DNA of 64,000 bases from Candidatus Skiveiella danica (GTDB lineage: Bacteria; Pseudomonadota; Gammaproteobacteria; Burkholderiales; Burkholderiaceae_C). A program made the position numbers and the translations under genes. Below the pieces are notes generated by a model. The model saw nothing but the letters and a program-made list of their open reading frames with translations. It did no database searches and was not told where the DNA came from. Within the stretch, counting starts at the first letter, position 1. Every line of letters starts with the position of its first letter. Positions 1-8,045 of the stretch are shown piece by piece. The stretch lies in contig JADKHE010000002.1 in the NCBI GenBank assembly GCA_016721925.1, positions 124,001-188,000 of the forward strand. Reading direction: 5' to 3'.

Positions 1-579
1 GCTGTGACCGGTGCCGGGATTGATGCGAGCATGCCCGGCGGGCCCGACCGCTTGACCGGGCTGCTGGAAAACCTGGTGTCGGTCAGCCGCCATACCAGCG
101 TGCGGGTGCTGGAAGTGGACGTGGTGTCGGCCAGCGAATCGGTCGCGCGGGCACTTCAGATCGTCACCGGTGACGGCGTGCAGAAGGCGGTGCGCGTGCG
201 TTTCACTGCCGAAGGCCCCCTTTCGCACATCACGACGTGGGTCCCGCAGGCCCTGGCCGCCGGTTTTGGCGAGCGCGAACTGGCGGACAAACCCATCCTT
301 GTGCTGCTGGAAGAGTCCGGCGTGCATGTCGGGCGGGCGCACCAGACCATTTCTGCCCGGCTGGCCGATGCGCAGGTGGCCGAACAGCTGGGTGTGTCGG
401 TCGGTTCGGCCCTGCTGGCCGTGCGTCGCCTGGTTTTTGACACCCGGGACAGGCCGGTTCAGTATCTGCACGGCCTGTACCGGCCCGACCGCTACGAATA
501 CCAGATGCAGTTGTCACGGGTCGGTGACATCGACGCCAAGGTATGGGTCAGCCGCGAGGCTTCCGCGCAATTTCATTGA
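1..579 (+). CDS. GntR-family transcriptional regulator, C-terminal UTRA part (5' truncated)
   Basis: The frame is open from the first base, so the gene starts before the window; about 192 codons remain and the N-terminal winged-helix domain is not seen. The remaining part reads as a UTRA ligand-binding domain of HutC-type GntR regulators: a run of small-residue strands, the segment GSALLAVRRLVFD, and the family-typical ending with an aromatic strand (YLHGLYRPDRYEYQ). A GTG at 4 is possible but would give a regulator with no DNA-binding domain. It lies 21 bp upstream of, and co-directional with, the transport/catabolic operon that follows, so it is probably the local substrate-responsive repressor. 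The family call is good; the effector is unknown. Confidence 0.75.
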   Translation, partial: AVTGAGIDASMPGGPDRLTGLLENLVSVSRHTSVRVLEVDVVSASESVARALQIVTGDGVQKAVRVRFTAEGPLSHITTWVPQALAAGFGERELADKPILVLLEESGVHVGRAHQTISARLADAQVAEQLGVSVGSALLAVRRLVFDTRDRPVQYLHGLYRPDRYEYQMQLSRVGDIDAKVWVSREASAQFH

Positions 580-600
580 TCAACCCCAGGAGAAGAGCCC

Positions 601-1815
601 ATGAGCACCAACGTTCGCAATCGCCGCCATTTCATGGCCCAGGCCACCGCCGCCGCGTCCGCGCTGGCATTCCCGATGGTGGGTGGCGCCCAGCCCAAGC
701 CGGTCAAGATCGGCGTGCTGCATCCGGTCACCGGAGCGCTGGCCTTTTCCGGCCAGCAGTGCCGCGAGGGCGCATTGATGGCCATCGAGGACATCAACAA
801 GGCGGGGGGCATCAAGGCGCTGGGCGGCGCGAAGATCGAGCCGCTGCTGGGTGACGCGCAGTCGCAGCCCCAGGTCGGCACGGCCGAGGTCGAGAAGATG
901 AACGAGGCCGGTGTCTCGGCGATCGTCGGCGCCTACGCCTCGGCGATCTGCCTGGCCACCACGCAGGCCGCCGCCAAGTACAACCTGCCGCACGTGGTCG
1001 ATGTCGGCGTGGCCGACCAGATTGTCGAGCGCGGGCTCAAGAACACTTTCCGCTTCGGCCCCGGCTATGGGGTGTGCGCGCGCGTGGCGGTGATCAACCT
1101 GCACGTGCTGAACACCGCGGCTGGCAAGCCGGCCAAGACGGTGATGATCATCCACGAGGAGTCGCTGTTCGGCACCGGCACCGCCAACCTGCTGGCGCGC
1201 GAGCTGCCGGGCTACGGCTTCGAGGTCAAGGAGGTCATCAAGCACGCCAACCCGACGCGCGACTTCAACAACATCGTGCTGCGCATGAAGTCGCTGAACC
1301 CGGACATCGTGATCCCGGCCAACTACTACAACGAGTACGCGCTGCTCGTGCGCACCATGCAGCAGCAGAAGGTCACGCCGAAGGCGATCTACTCGGTGCT
1401 CGGCGGCGCGGCGTCGAGCTTCAAGTTCGTCAAGGAGGCGCCTGAATCGGCCAACGGCATCATCGACTGCAACCACTGGTACAACCCGAAAGATGCGCGC
1501 GCGCTGGCGCTGCGCAAGCGGGTCGAGGCCAAGGGCCTGTTCTTCACCTACGAGATCTTCAACACCTACACCGCGATGATGTACCTGGCCGACGCGATCA
1601 ACCGCGCCAAGTCCACGGATCGCGCGGCCATCACCGCGGCGCTGGCCGACAGCACCTTCTCGGACCACTTCATGCCCTACGGGCCGACGAAGATGGTCAA
1701 CGGGCAGAACACCGGTGCGCAGCCGTTGATGACGCAGGTGCTGGGCGGCGACATCAAGGTCATCGTTCCGCGCGAGTACCGGCAGGCCGACCCGGTGTTT
1801 CCGATGAAGTCCTGA
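601..1815 (+). CDS. ABC transporter periplasmic substrate-binding protein (LivK/amide type)
   Basis: 404 residues. The N-terminus has a twin-arginine-like start (NRRHFM) followed by an Ala-rich hydrophobic stretch, suggesting export by the Tat or Sec route and a mature start near residue 30. The mature part begins KIGVLHPVTGALAFSGQQ and has the type-I periplasmic binding fold of the LivK/UrtA/AmiC group (Peripla_BP_6): alternating domains, an AIVGAYAS strand and a YNEYALLVRTM region. An AGGAGA ribosome site precedes the ATG. It is the first gene of a liv-type set (two permeases and two ATPases follow), so it delivers ligand to that transporter. The neighbours are not amino-acid genes, so the ligand need not be a branched-chain amino acid; a dicarboxylate or cyclic amide is my inference. 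Confidence 0.85.
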   Translation: MSTNVRNRRHFMAQATAAASALAFPMVGGAQPKPVKIGVLHPVTGALAFSGQQCREGALMAIEDINKAGGIKALGGAKIEPLLGDAQSQPQVGTAEVEKMNEAGVSAIVGAYASAICLATTQAAAKYNLPHVVDVGVADQIVERGLKNTFRFGPGYGVCARVAVINLHVLNTAAGKPAKTVMIIHEESLFGTGTANLLARELPGYGFEVKEVIKHANPTRDFNNIVLRMKSLNPDIVIPANYYNEYALLVRTMQQQKVTPKAIYSVLGGAASSFKFVKEAPESANGIIDCNHWYNPKDARALALRKRVEAKGLFFTYEIFNTYTAMMYLADAINRAKSTDRAAITAALADSTFSDHFMPYGPTKMVNGQNTGAQPLMTQVLGGDIKVIVPREYRQADPVFPMKS

Positions 1816-1881
1816 AGCCCGGCTACTCCCGCAACCGCACGGGGCGCGCAGGTCCCTCGGCGGCGGGCCGCGCGCACGACC

Positions 1882-2766
1882 ATGACCGACCTGTTCATCC
1901 TGTTCCCGTCCATCCTCAACGGCCTGACCACCGGGGCGGTCTATGCGCTGATCGCGCTCGGGCTCACGCTGATCTACGGCGTGCTGCACATCATCAACTT
2001 CGCGCATGGCGCGGCGCTGATGCTGGCGCTTTATGGGGTGTATTGGCTCAAGGAGGCGGCGGGCATTGATCCGTACCTGGCGCTGCCGATCATGGTGCCG
2101 GCCATGTTCATGCTGGGCTATGGCCTGCAGCGCGGGGTCATCAACCGGGCCAGTCACGGCAAGGACGAGAACATCCTGCTGGTCACGCTGGGCCTGTCGA
2201 TCGTCATGGAGAACCTGGCGCTGCTGTTCTTCAAGTCGGACACCCGCACCATCGAGACCGCCTACACGCTGACCACGGTGCCGATCGACATCGGCTTCGC
2301 GCAGGCCATGATCGCGCTGCCCAAACTGGTGGCATTCGGTGGCGCCCTGGTGGCCTCCGTCGTGCTCATCCTGATCGTCGGGCGCACCGACCTGGGCCGC
2401 GCGATCCGCGCCGTGGCGAAGGAGAAGCATGGCGCCAAGCTCATGGGCATCGACGTGGAGCATGTCTACGCCATGAGCTTCGGCATCGGCCTGGCCTGCC
2501 TGGGGGCGGCGGCCTGTTTTCTGCTGCCGGCGTATTACGTCAATCCGCAGGTCGGCAACGGCTTCGTGCTGGTGGCCTTCACCATCGTCGTGCTCGGTGG
2601 CATGGGCAGCTTTTCCGGTGCCCTGCTGGGCGGACTGCTGATCGGCGTGGTCGAGTCGCTCGGCGGCCTGCTGCTGGGCGAATCGCTGGGGCAGATCGGC
2701 ATCTTCCTGCTCTTCATCGCGGTGCTGCTGTTCAGGCCTCAGGGGCTGTTCGGAGCGAAAGCATGA
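1882..2766 (+). CDS. livH: ABC transporter inner-membrane permease, LivH type
   Basis: 294 residues with about eight hydrophobic segments. The opening (FPSILNGLTTGAVYALIALG) and the loop INFAHGAALMLALYG are signatures of the LivH permease family (BPD_transp_2), and the conserved Gly-rich motif VVLGGMGSFSGALLGGLLIG, the coupling region, lies near the C-terminus. It would form the membrane channel with the next gene product. The 66 bp gap after the binding-protein gene has no obvious terminator, and the stop overlaps the next start (ATGA), indicating one operon with translational coupling. Confidence 0.88.
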   Translation: MTDLFILFPSILNGLTTGAVYALIALGLTLIYGVLHIINFAHGAALMLALYGVYWLKEAAGIDPYLALPIMVPAMFMLGYGLQRGVINRASHGKDENILLVTLGLSIVMENLALLFFKSDTRTIETAYTLTTVPIDIGFAQAMIALPKLVAFGGALVASVVLILIVGRTDLGRAIRAVAKEKHGAKLMGIDVEHVYAMSFGIGLACLGAAACFLLPAYYVNPQVGNGFVLVAFTIVVLGGMGSFSGALLGGLLIGVVESLGGLLLGESLGQIGIFLLFIAVLLFRPQGLFGAKA

Positions 2767-3758
2767 CGGACGGCACGCGGACCCGGATGCCGGCCCTGCA
2801 CAAGGAGCTGCTGCGCATTGCCATCTTCGCGGTGGGCGTGGCGCTGTTGCTCAATGTGCTGGACTCGGGCGTCGCGCTCAATTTCGTGATGATGGCGCTG
2901 TATGCGGCCTTGCTGGCGCAGGCCTGGAACATCCTGGGCGGCTATGGCGGGCAGTTCTCGTTTGGCCACGCGCTGTTCTTCGGCACGGGGGCCTATGTGC
3001 AGGCCATCGCGCAGATCGACGGCGGGCTGAATCCCTGGCTTGCGATGCCGCTGGGCGTGCTGGCCAGCGCGGGCGTGGGCGTGTTCGTCGGCGCTTTGAG
3101 TTTTCGCTACGGCCTGAAGGGGTCGTACTTTGCGCTGGTCACGCTGGCCTTTGCCGAGGTGTTCCGCATCGTCGCGTTGTCGGTGCCGTTCACCGGCGCC
3201 GGCGTCGGCCTGATGGTGCCGCTGCGCGAAGGCTTCGGCAACATGCAGTTCGGCTCGCGCCGCGGCTTTGCCCTGATGGTGCTCGGGCTCGTGGTGCTGG
3301 CGCTGCTGGTGACCTGCTGGCTGCGGCACTCCCGCTTTGGCGCCTACCTGCAGGCCGTGCGCGACAACGAGGACGCCGCGCGCGCGGCCGGCGTGAACCC
3401 GTTCCGGATCAAGCTCGGTGCCATCGCGCTGTCGGGGGGCTTCATGGGCGCGGGCGGGGCGTTCTATGTGCAGGCGTTCCAGTACATCGACCCCGGCATT
3501 GCCTACGGCGCGCACACCTCGGTGGAGGCGCTGGTCGGCGCCATTGTGGGCGGCATGGGCACGCTCTGGGGGCCGCTGATCGGCGCGCTGGCGCTGCACG
3601 TGCTGGCCGATCTCACGCGCAACCTGTTCGGCCAGCTGCCCGGCATCAACATGGTGATCTATGGCGTCGTGCTGGTGCTGATGATCCTGTTCGCGCCGCG
3701 CGGCCTCGGGGGCCTGGGGCGCAGCGTGCGCGAGCTGTGGAAGGGCCGCACAAAATGA
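2763..3758 (+). CDS. livM: ABC transporter inner-membrane permease, LivM type
   Basis: 331 residues, strongly hydrophobic. LivM hallmarks are visible: AWNILGGYGGQFSFGHALFF early, and AVRDNEDAARAAGVNPFRIK followed by a Gly-rich membrane segment and IVGGMGTLWGPLIGALAL late. It pairs with the LivH-type permease. Start and stop codons overlap those of its neighbours by four bases on both sides, so the five transporter genes are tightly coupled. The charged C-terminal tail (residues 318-331) is cytoplasmic. Confidence 0.88.
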   Translation: MTDGTRTRMPALHKELLRIAIFAVGVALLLNVLDSGVALNFVMMALYAALLAQAWNILGGYGGQFSFGHALFFGTGAYVQAIAQIDGGLNPWLAMPLGVLASAGVGVFVGALSFRYGLKGSYFALVTLAFAEVFRIVALSVPFTGAGVGLMVPLREGFGNMQFGSRRGFALMVLGLVVLALLVTCWLRHSRFGAYLQAVRDNEDAARAAGVNPFRIKLGAIALSGGFMGAGGAFYVQAFQYIDPGIAYGAHTSVEALVGAIVGGMGTLWGPLIGALALHVLADLTRNLFGQLPGINMVIYGVVLVLMILFAPRGLGGLGRSVRELWKGRTK

Positions 3759-4531
3759 GCGCCGCGCTGATGACGCTGACTGGCGTGTCGCGCAGCTTTG
3801 GCGGGCTGAAGGCGGTGCAGGACGTCAGCCTGGCCGTGCCGCAAGGCAGCCTGACGGCCTTGATCGGCCCCAATGGCGCGGGCAAGACCACGCTGTTTGC
3901 GCTGATGTCGGGTTTCCTGATTCCCGACAGCGGCCGCATTGAGTTCGACGGGCAGGACATCACCGGCCGCGCCCCCGACCTCAATGCCCGCCAGGGCCTG
4001 GCGCGCACCTTCCAGATCGTGCAGCCCTTCGCCGCCCAGACCGTGCGCGAGAACATCGCCGTCGGCGCGCACCTGCATGAGCCGCGGCGTGTGGCCGCGC
4101 TGGCCGCGGCCGAGGCCGTGGCACAGCGCGTTGGCTTGGCGGCACAGCTCGACAAGCCCGCCGCCGACCTCACCGTGGCCGGGCGCAAGCGGCTGGAACT
4201 GGCTCGCGCGCTGGCGACGCAACCCAAGCTGCTGCTGCTCGACGAGGTGCTGGCCGGGCTGAACCCGCAGGAGATTGGCGACATGATTCCGGTCGTGCGC
4301 GGCATCGCGCAATCGGGTGTAACCGTGCTGATGATCGAGCACGTGATGCAGGCCGTGATGAACCTGGCCGAGCACGTGTGGGTGCTGGCGCAGGGGCAGC
4401 TGATCGCGCAAGGCTCGCCGGCCGAGGTCACGTCCGACGCCGCGGTGATCGAGGCTTACCTGGGTCATGGCACCGCAGCCAAGTTGCGCCGGCAGGCTGC
4501 GGCTGCGGCTGCCGCAGGGGACGTGGCATGA
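3755..4531 (+). CDS. livG: ABC transporter ATP-binding protein, LivG type
   Basis: 258 residues from the ATG at 3755, chosen because it overlaps the livM stop as ATGA; an in-frame start at 3737 would only add six residues inside livM. Walker A is GPNGAGKT (about residues 33-40), and Walker B is LLLLDEVLAGLNP. Instead of the usual LSGGQ signature it reads DLTVAGRKRLELARAL, normal for LivG (LTxxxRRRLEIARAL). A linker and an H-loop region (VLMIEHVM) follow. The C-terminus ends in an unusual Ala-rich tail (AAAAAAAGDVA-like). It energises the LivHM channel. Confidence 0.88.
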   Translation: MSAALMTLTGVSRSFGGLKAVQDVSLAVPQGSLTALIGPNGAGKTTLFALMSGFLIPDSGRIEFDGQDITGRAPDLNARQGLARTFQIVQPFAAQTVRENIAVGAHLHEPRRVAALAAAEAVAQRVGLAAQLDKPAADLTVAGRKRLELARALATQPKLLLLDEVLAGLNPQEIGDMIPVVRGIAQSGVTVLMIEHVMQAVMNLAEHVWVLAQGQLIAQGSPAEVTSDAAVIEAYLGHGTAAKLRRQAAAAAAAGDVA

Positions 4532-5238
4532 CGGCCCTGCTCGACATCCAGGGCCTGCGCGGCGGCTACGGCGCGGTCGAGGTGCTGCGCGGTGTCGACC
4601 TGCATGTGGATGCGGGTGAAATCGTCGCGCTGCTGGGCAGCAACGGCGCCGGCAAGTCCACCCTCAACAACCTGCTGTGCGGCATTTACCCGGCCTGGGC
4701 CGGCCGTGTGCTGTTCGATGGCAAGGATCTCAGCGGCGCCCACTACCGCGACGTGGTCAAGGCCGGGCTGATCCAGGTGCCTGAAGGCCGCAAGATCTTT
4801 CCCAACCTCTCGGTGCTGGAAAACCTGGAACTCGGCTCGTTCACCCGCGCCCGCGAACGCCGCGCCTCCAACCTGGAGCGCGTGTTTGCGATCTTCCCGC
4901 GCCTGAAGGAGCGTTCCACGCAGATGGCCGGCACGATGAGCGGTGGCGAGCAGCAGATGCTGGCCATCGGCCGCGGCCTGATGGCAGAGCCCCGGTTGCT
5001 GATCCTGGACGAGCCCTCGCTGGGCCTGTCGCCCCTGCTGGTCGAGGAGATGTTCGCCCTGATCGGCCAGCTCAACCGCGAAGGCCTTGCGGTGCTGCTG
5101 GTTGAGCAGAACGTGGGCCAGTCGCTGGAAATCGCCCAGCGCGCCTATGTGCTGGAGAACGGGGCCATCCTTTTTTCCGGCACGGGCGCGGACTTGCTCG
5201 CCAGCGACGCACTGCGCCTGGCCTACCTCGGTGTCTGA
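4528..5238 (+). CDS. livF: ABC transporter ATP-binding protein, LivF type
   Basis: 236 residues. The ATG at 4528 overlaps the livG stop; a longer in-frame start upstream would lie inside livG and encodes no ABC sequence. Motifs: Walker A GSNGAGKST, a Q-loop in IQVPEGRKIFPNLSVLENL (typical LivF), signature MSGGEQQMLAIGRGL, Walker B LLILDEPSLGLSP, and H-loop-type VLLVEQNV. It forms the heterodimeric ATPase with LivG. This is the last gene of the ABC set; a Bug-type binding protein follows after 12 bp. Confidence 0.88.
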   Translation: MTALLDIQGLRGGYGAVEVLRGVDLHVDAGEIVALLGSNGAGKSTLNNLLCGIYPAWAGRVLFDGKDLSGAHYRDVVKAGLIQVPEGRKIFPNLSVLENLELGSFTRARERRASNLERVFAIFPRLKERSTQMAGTMSGGEQQMLAIGRGLMAEPRLLILDEPSLGLSPLLVEEMFALIGQLNREGLAVLLVEQNVGQSLEIAQRAYVLENGAILFSGTGADLLASDALRLAYLGV

Positions 5239-5250
5239 GGCCGCACGACC

Positions 5251-6234
5251 ATGAACCACCTGTTTTTGAAAAGATTTCGCCGCCTTCCCAGCGTACTTTG
5301 GTCATTGGTAGCTATGGTGTTGATAGCGGGCAGCGTGCATGGCCAGACCCTGCCGCCGGTGCGCATCCTCGTGGGCGCGCCAGCCGGCGGCTCCACCGAC
5401 ACCCTGGCGCGCGCGCTGGCCAGCGAAATGGGCCGGCAGCTGTCGCGTACGGTGATCGTCGAGAACCGCCCGGGCGCCGGCGGCAACATCGCCGCCGACG
5501 CGGTGGCCAAGGCAGCACCCGACGGCAACACGCTGCTGATGAGCTTCACCAGCCACGCCATCAACGCCTCACTCTACCCTGGCCTGCCGTTCGATCCGGT
5601 CAAGGACTTCACGCCGCTGACCTGCGTGGCCACTTCGCCATCCATGCTGGTGGCCCATCCCTCGGTGCCGGCCAGGGACGTGCGCGAGCTGATCGCGCTC
5701 GCGAAGGCCCGGCCCGGCCAGCTCAATTTCGCGATCGGCTCGGTCGGTTCGTCGCTGCATCTGGCGGGCGACGCCTTCAAGATGCAGTCAGGCGTTTTCA
5801 TCGTCAACATTCCCTACCGGGGCACCGCGCCGGCGATCCAGGACGTGCTGGCCGGACAGGTGGAGCTGATGTTCGCGGCGGTGGGCAATGCGCAGGCACA
5901 GGTCCGGGCCGGCAAGCTCAAAGCGCTCGGCGTGACCAGCGCCACCCGGCTGGCGGCTTTCCCCGATGTGCCGGCTATCAGTGAGGTGCTGCCGGGCTAT
6001 GAGTCGAGTGCCTGGTTCGGACTGTTCGCGCCGGGCCGCATGGACACGGCGCTGGCGAAGAAGATGAGCGACGCGGCGCGCAAGGCCGTCGCTTCGCCCG
6101 AGGTGCGGCGGCGCCTGGAGACTGAGGGCTACATCCCGGTGGGCAACAGCCCCGAGGAGTTCAGCCGCTTCGTGCAGAGCGAAATCACGCGCTGGGCCAA
6201 GGTCGTCAAGTTCTCGGGCGCGAAGCCCGAATAG
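5251..6234 (+). CDS. Bug/TctC-family solute-binding protein (tripartite tricarboxylate transporter type)
   Basis: 327 residues. It has the Bug-family pattern: PVRILVGAPAGGSTDTLARA near the mature start, ENRPGAGGNIAADAVAKAAPDG, and NIPYRGTAPAIQDVLAGQVE. The family binds carboxylates in the periplasm. No TctA/TctB membrane subunits are nearby, as is usual for the many orphan Bug proteins of Comamonadaceae and Bordetella. Odd feature: the signal-peptide core (residues 12-29) is encoded by a copy of the dispersed AT-rich element found elsewhere in this window (5285-5330). Its place between an ABC transporter and the catabolic enzymes suggests it senses or delivers the same kind of acid substrate. 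Confidence 0.87.
   Translation: MNHLFLKRFRRLPSVLWSLVAMVLIAGSVHGQTLPPVRILVGAPAGGSTDTLARALASEMGRQLSRTVIVENRPGAGGNIAADAVAKAAPDGNTLLMSFTSHAINASLYPGLPFDPVKDFTPLTCVATSPSMLVAHPSVPARDVRELIALAKARPGQLNFAIGSVGSSLHLAGDAFKMQSGVFIVNIPYRGTAPAIQDVLAGQVELMFAAVGNAQAQVRAGKLKALGVTSATRLAAFPDVPAISEVLPGYESSAWFGLFAPGRMDTALAKKMSDAARKAVASPEVRRRLETEGYIPVGNSPEEFSRFVQSEITRWAKVVKFSGAKPE
5285..5330 (+). repeat. Dispersed AT-rich element, copy A (inside a signal-peptide coding region)
   Basis: Matches copy D at 14831-14880 in order and spacing: CTTCCCAGC, then CTT, GG, TCATTG, GCTATG/GCT, and a terminal ATAGCG. Here it lies in frame in the TctC-like gene and reads LPSVLWSLVAMVLIA. Relative elements in the opposite orientation occur at gene ends elsewhere. 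Confidence 0.6.
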
Positions 6235-6243
6235 GGAGCGGCC

Positions 6244-7518
6244 ATGACGGCGCAGTCCCTGGCCCAGAAGTTGATAGCCCGCGCCGCGGGCCAGGCTTCG
6301 GTGCGCTTCGGCGAGATCGTCACCTGCCGCGTCGATCTGGCGATGTTCCACGACTCGTCGGGGCCGCGGCGTCTCAAGCCCATGCTCGAAGAGCTCGGCG
6401 CCACGATCTGGGACAAGTCCAGAGTCGTGCTGGTGATGGACCATTACGTGCCCGAGCGCGACGAGGCCGCGCGGCGCATCGTGCGCATCGCCCGCGACTG
6501 GGCGCGCGAGCAGCAGCTGCCGCATGTCTACGACAGCCAGGGCATCTGCCATGTGGTCGTGCCGCAGGGCGGGCACATCCGCCCGGGCATGTTCTGCGTG
6601 GGCGGCGACTCGCATTCGCCCACCGGCGGCGCCTTCGGTGCCTACATGTTCGGCATCGGCAGCACCGAGATGCTGGGCGTGGTGGTCACCGGCGAGATCT
6701 GGCTGCGCGTGCCGCAGACGATCGCGATGCACTGGTCCGGGCGGCTGGCCGCGGGCGTTTGTGCCAAGGACATGATGCTGTCCATGATCGCGCGCTTCGG
6801 CATGAACGGCGCCGACTACCAGGCGGTGGAGTTCACGGGCGACGCGGTGCGCGCGCTGTCGATGCAGGAGCGCATGACCCTGTGCAACATGAGCGCCGAG
6901 CTCGGCGCGCAGACTGGCCTGGTGGCGCCCGACGACGTGACTTGGCAATGGCTTCGCGAGACCGGCGTGGCGCCCTTGCCCGGCGACGGCGATGCCATGG
7001 ACTGGGCGTCCGACCCCAGCAGTTTCGACGTGCAACACGACTTCGACGCGGCCGCCCTCAGCCCCCAGCTCGCCGCGCCGCACAGCCCGGCGCACGGCGT
7101 GCCGTTGGCCGCGCACGCCGACACGCGCATCGACGTGGCCTACATCGGCGCGTGCACCGGCGCCAAGCTCGACGACCTGCGCTTTGCCGCGCAGGTGCTC
7201 AAGGGGCGCCGGGTCGCCAGCGGCGTGCAGTTCCTGGTCGCGCCGGCCAGCCTGAAGGACCGCGCGCAGGCCGAGGCCGAGGGCACGATGCAGATCCTCA
7301 CCGACGCGGGCGCCACCGTCCTGCCCAGCGCCTGCGGCGCCTGCGCGGGCTACGGCGACAGCTTCGCAGAGGGCCAGACTGTGATCTCCAGCACGGCGCG
7401 CAACTTCAAGGGCCGCATGGGGCCGCCGAGTACGCAGGTGTATCTGGGTTCGGCCTACACCGTGGCCGCCTCCGCGCTGCGCGGGCGCATCACCGATCCG
7501 CGCGAGGTGCTGGCATGA
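6244..7518 (+). CDS. Aconitase-superfamily hydratase, large subunit (LeuC/DmdA-like)
   Basis: 424 residues, the length of archaeal-type LeuC and of 2,3-dimethylmaleate hydratase large subunits. Seen: VMDHYVPERDE, VGGDSHSPTGGAFGAYMFG with the family DSH motif, and the [4Fe-4S]-cluster cysteine regions IGACTGAKLDDLR and SACGACAGYGD. The C-terminus has the typical TARNFKGRMG. It would bind the cluster and the dicarboxylate and add or remove water, as in isopropylmalate/citraconate-type reactions. The stop overlaps the small-subunit start. The linked PEP-mutase-type lyase and amidohydrolase argue against a leucine-biosynthetic role and for a catabolic hydratase; no leuB is nearby. Confidence 0.82.
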   Translation: MTAQSLAQKLIARAAGQASVRFGEIVTCRVDLAMFHDSSGPRRLKPMLEELGATIWDKSRVVLVMDHYVPERDEAARRIVRIARDWAREQQLPHVYDSQGICHVVVPQGGHIRPGMFCVGGDSHSPTGGAFGAYMFGIGSTEMLGVVVTGEIWLRVPQTIAMHWSGRLAAGVCAKDMMLSMIARFGMNGADYQAVEFTGDAVRALSMQERMTLCNMSAELGAQTGLVAPDDVTWQWLRETGVAPLPGDGDAMDWASDPSSFDVQHDFDAAALSPQLAAPHSPAHGVPLAAHADTRIDVAYIGACTGAKLDDLRFAAQVLKGRRVASGVQFLVAPASLKDRAQAEAEGTMQILTDAGATVLPSACGACAGYGDSFAEGQTVISSTARNFKGRMGPPSTQVYLGSAYTVAASALRGRITDPREVLA

Positions 7519-8027
7519 ACCCGGCGCTGCTGTGGCACACCGTCTGGCAGCTCGGCGAAGACGTCGACACCGACGCGCTGGCGCCCGGCGCGTACATGCA
7601 GCTGGGCGTCGAAGGCATCGCGCCGCACTGCCTGGAAAACCTCGCGCCCGCTTTTGCCCGCGAGGTGCGCCCGGGTGATGTGATCGTGGCCGGGCGCAAT
7701 TTCGGCATCGGCTCATCGCGCGAGCAAGCCGCAGCGGTGCTCGTGCACCTGGGTGTGGCGGCCGTGATCGCGCCCAGCTATGGCGGGCTGTTCTTCCGCA
7801 ACGCCTTCAACCTCGGCCTGCTGCTGCTGACCTGCGCGGACGCCGCGTCGCTGCAGGGCCAGTCGCAGCTCGCCATCGAACGCTCGCCCCTGCGAATCGT
7901 GCTGCCGGACGGCCGCGCCCTGGCCTGCGAGCCCGTGCCCGATTTCCTGCTGGCGATGGCGCAGGCCGGGGGCCTGTTGCCCCAGCTGCGCCAGCGTCTG
8001 GCCGCCCAAGCCTCATCCCGCCTCTGA
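7515..8027 (+). CDS. Aconitase-superfamily hydratase, small subunit (LeuD/DmdB-like)
   Basis: 170 residues from the ATG that overlaps the large-subunit stop. It has the swivelling-domain pattern of LeuD: WQLGEDVDTDALAPGAYM near the start, VIVAGRNFGIGSSREQAA (the substrate-loop motif) and APSYGGLFFRNAFNLGL. It completes the active site of the preceding large subunit. It is co-transcribed with the amidohydrolase that starts 19 bp downstream with a good AAGGAG ribosome site. Confidence 0.85.
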   Translation: MNPALLWHTVWQLGEDVDTDALAPGAYMQLGVEGIAPHCLENLAPAFAREVRPGDVIVAGRNFGIGSSREQAAAVLVHLGVAAVIAPSYGGLFFRNAFNLGLLLLTCADAASLQGQSQLAIERSPLRIVLPDGRALACEPVPDFLLAMAQAGGLLPQLRQRLAAQASSRL

Positions 8028-8045
8028 ACCTTCCAAGGAGAAACC

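Noticed and set aside
580..2463. A 627-codon open frame on the minus strand opposite the binding protein and LivH genes
   Set aside because: Low-complexity Arg/His/Asp-rich translation typical of the antisense of high-GC coding DNA; the plus-strand frames carry clear family motifs.
5788..7716. A 642-codon minus-strand frame
   Set aside because: Antisense of the Bug and LeuC-like genes with a random-like Arg/Ala/His composition and no motif.
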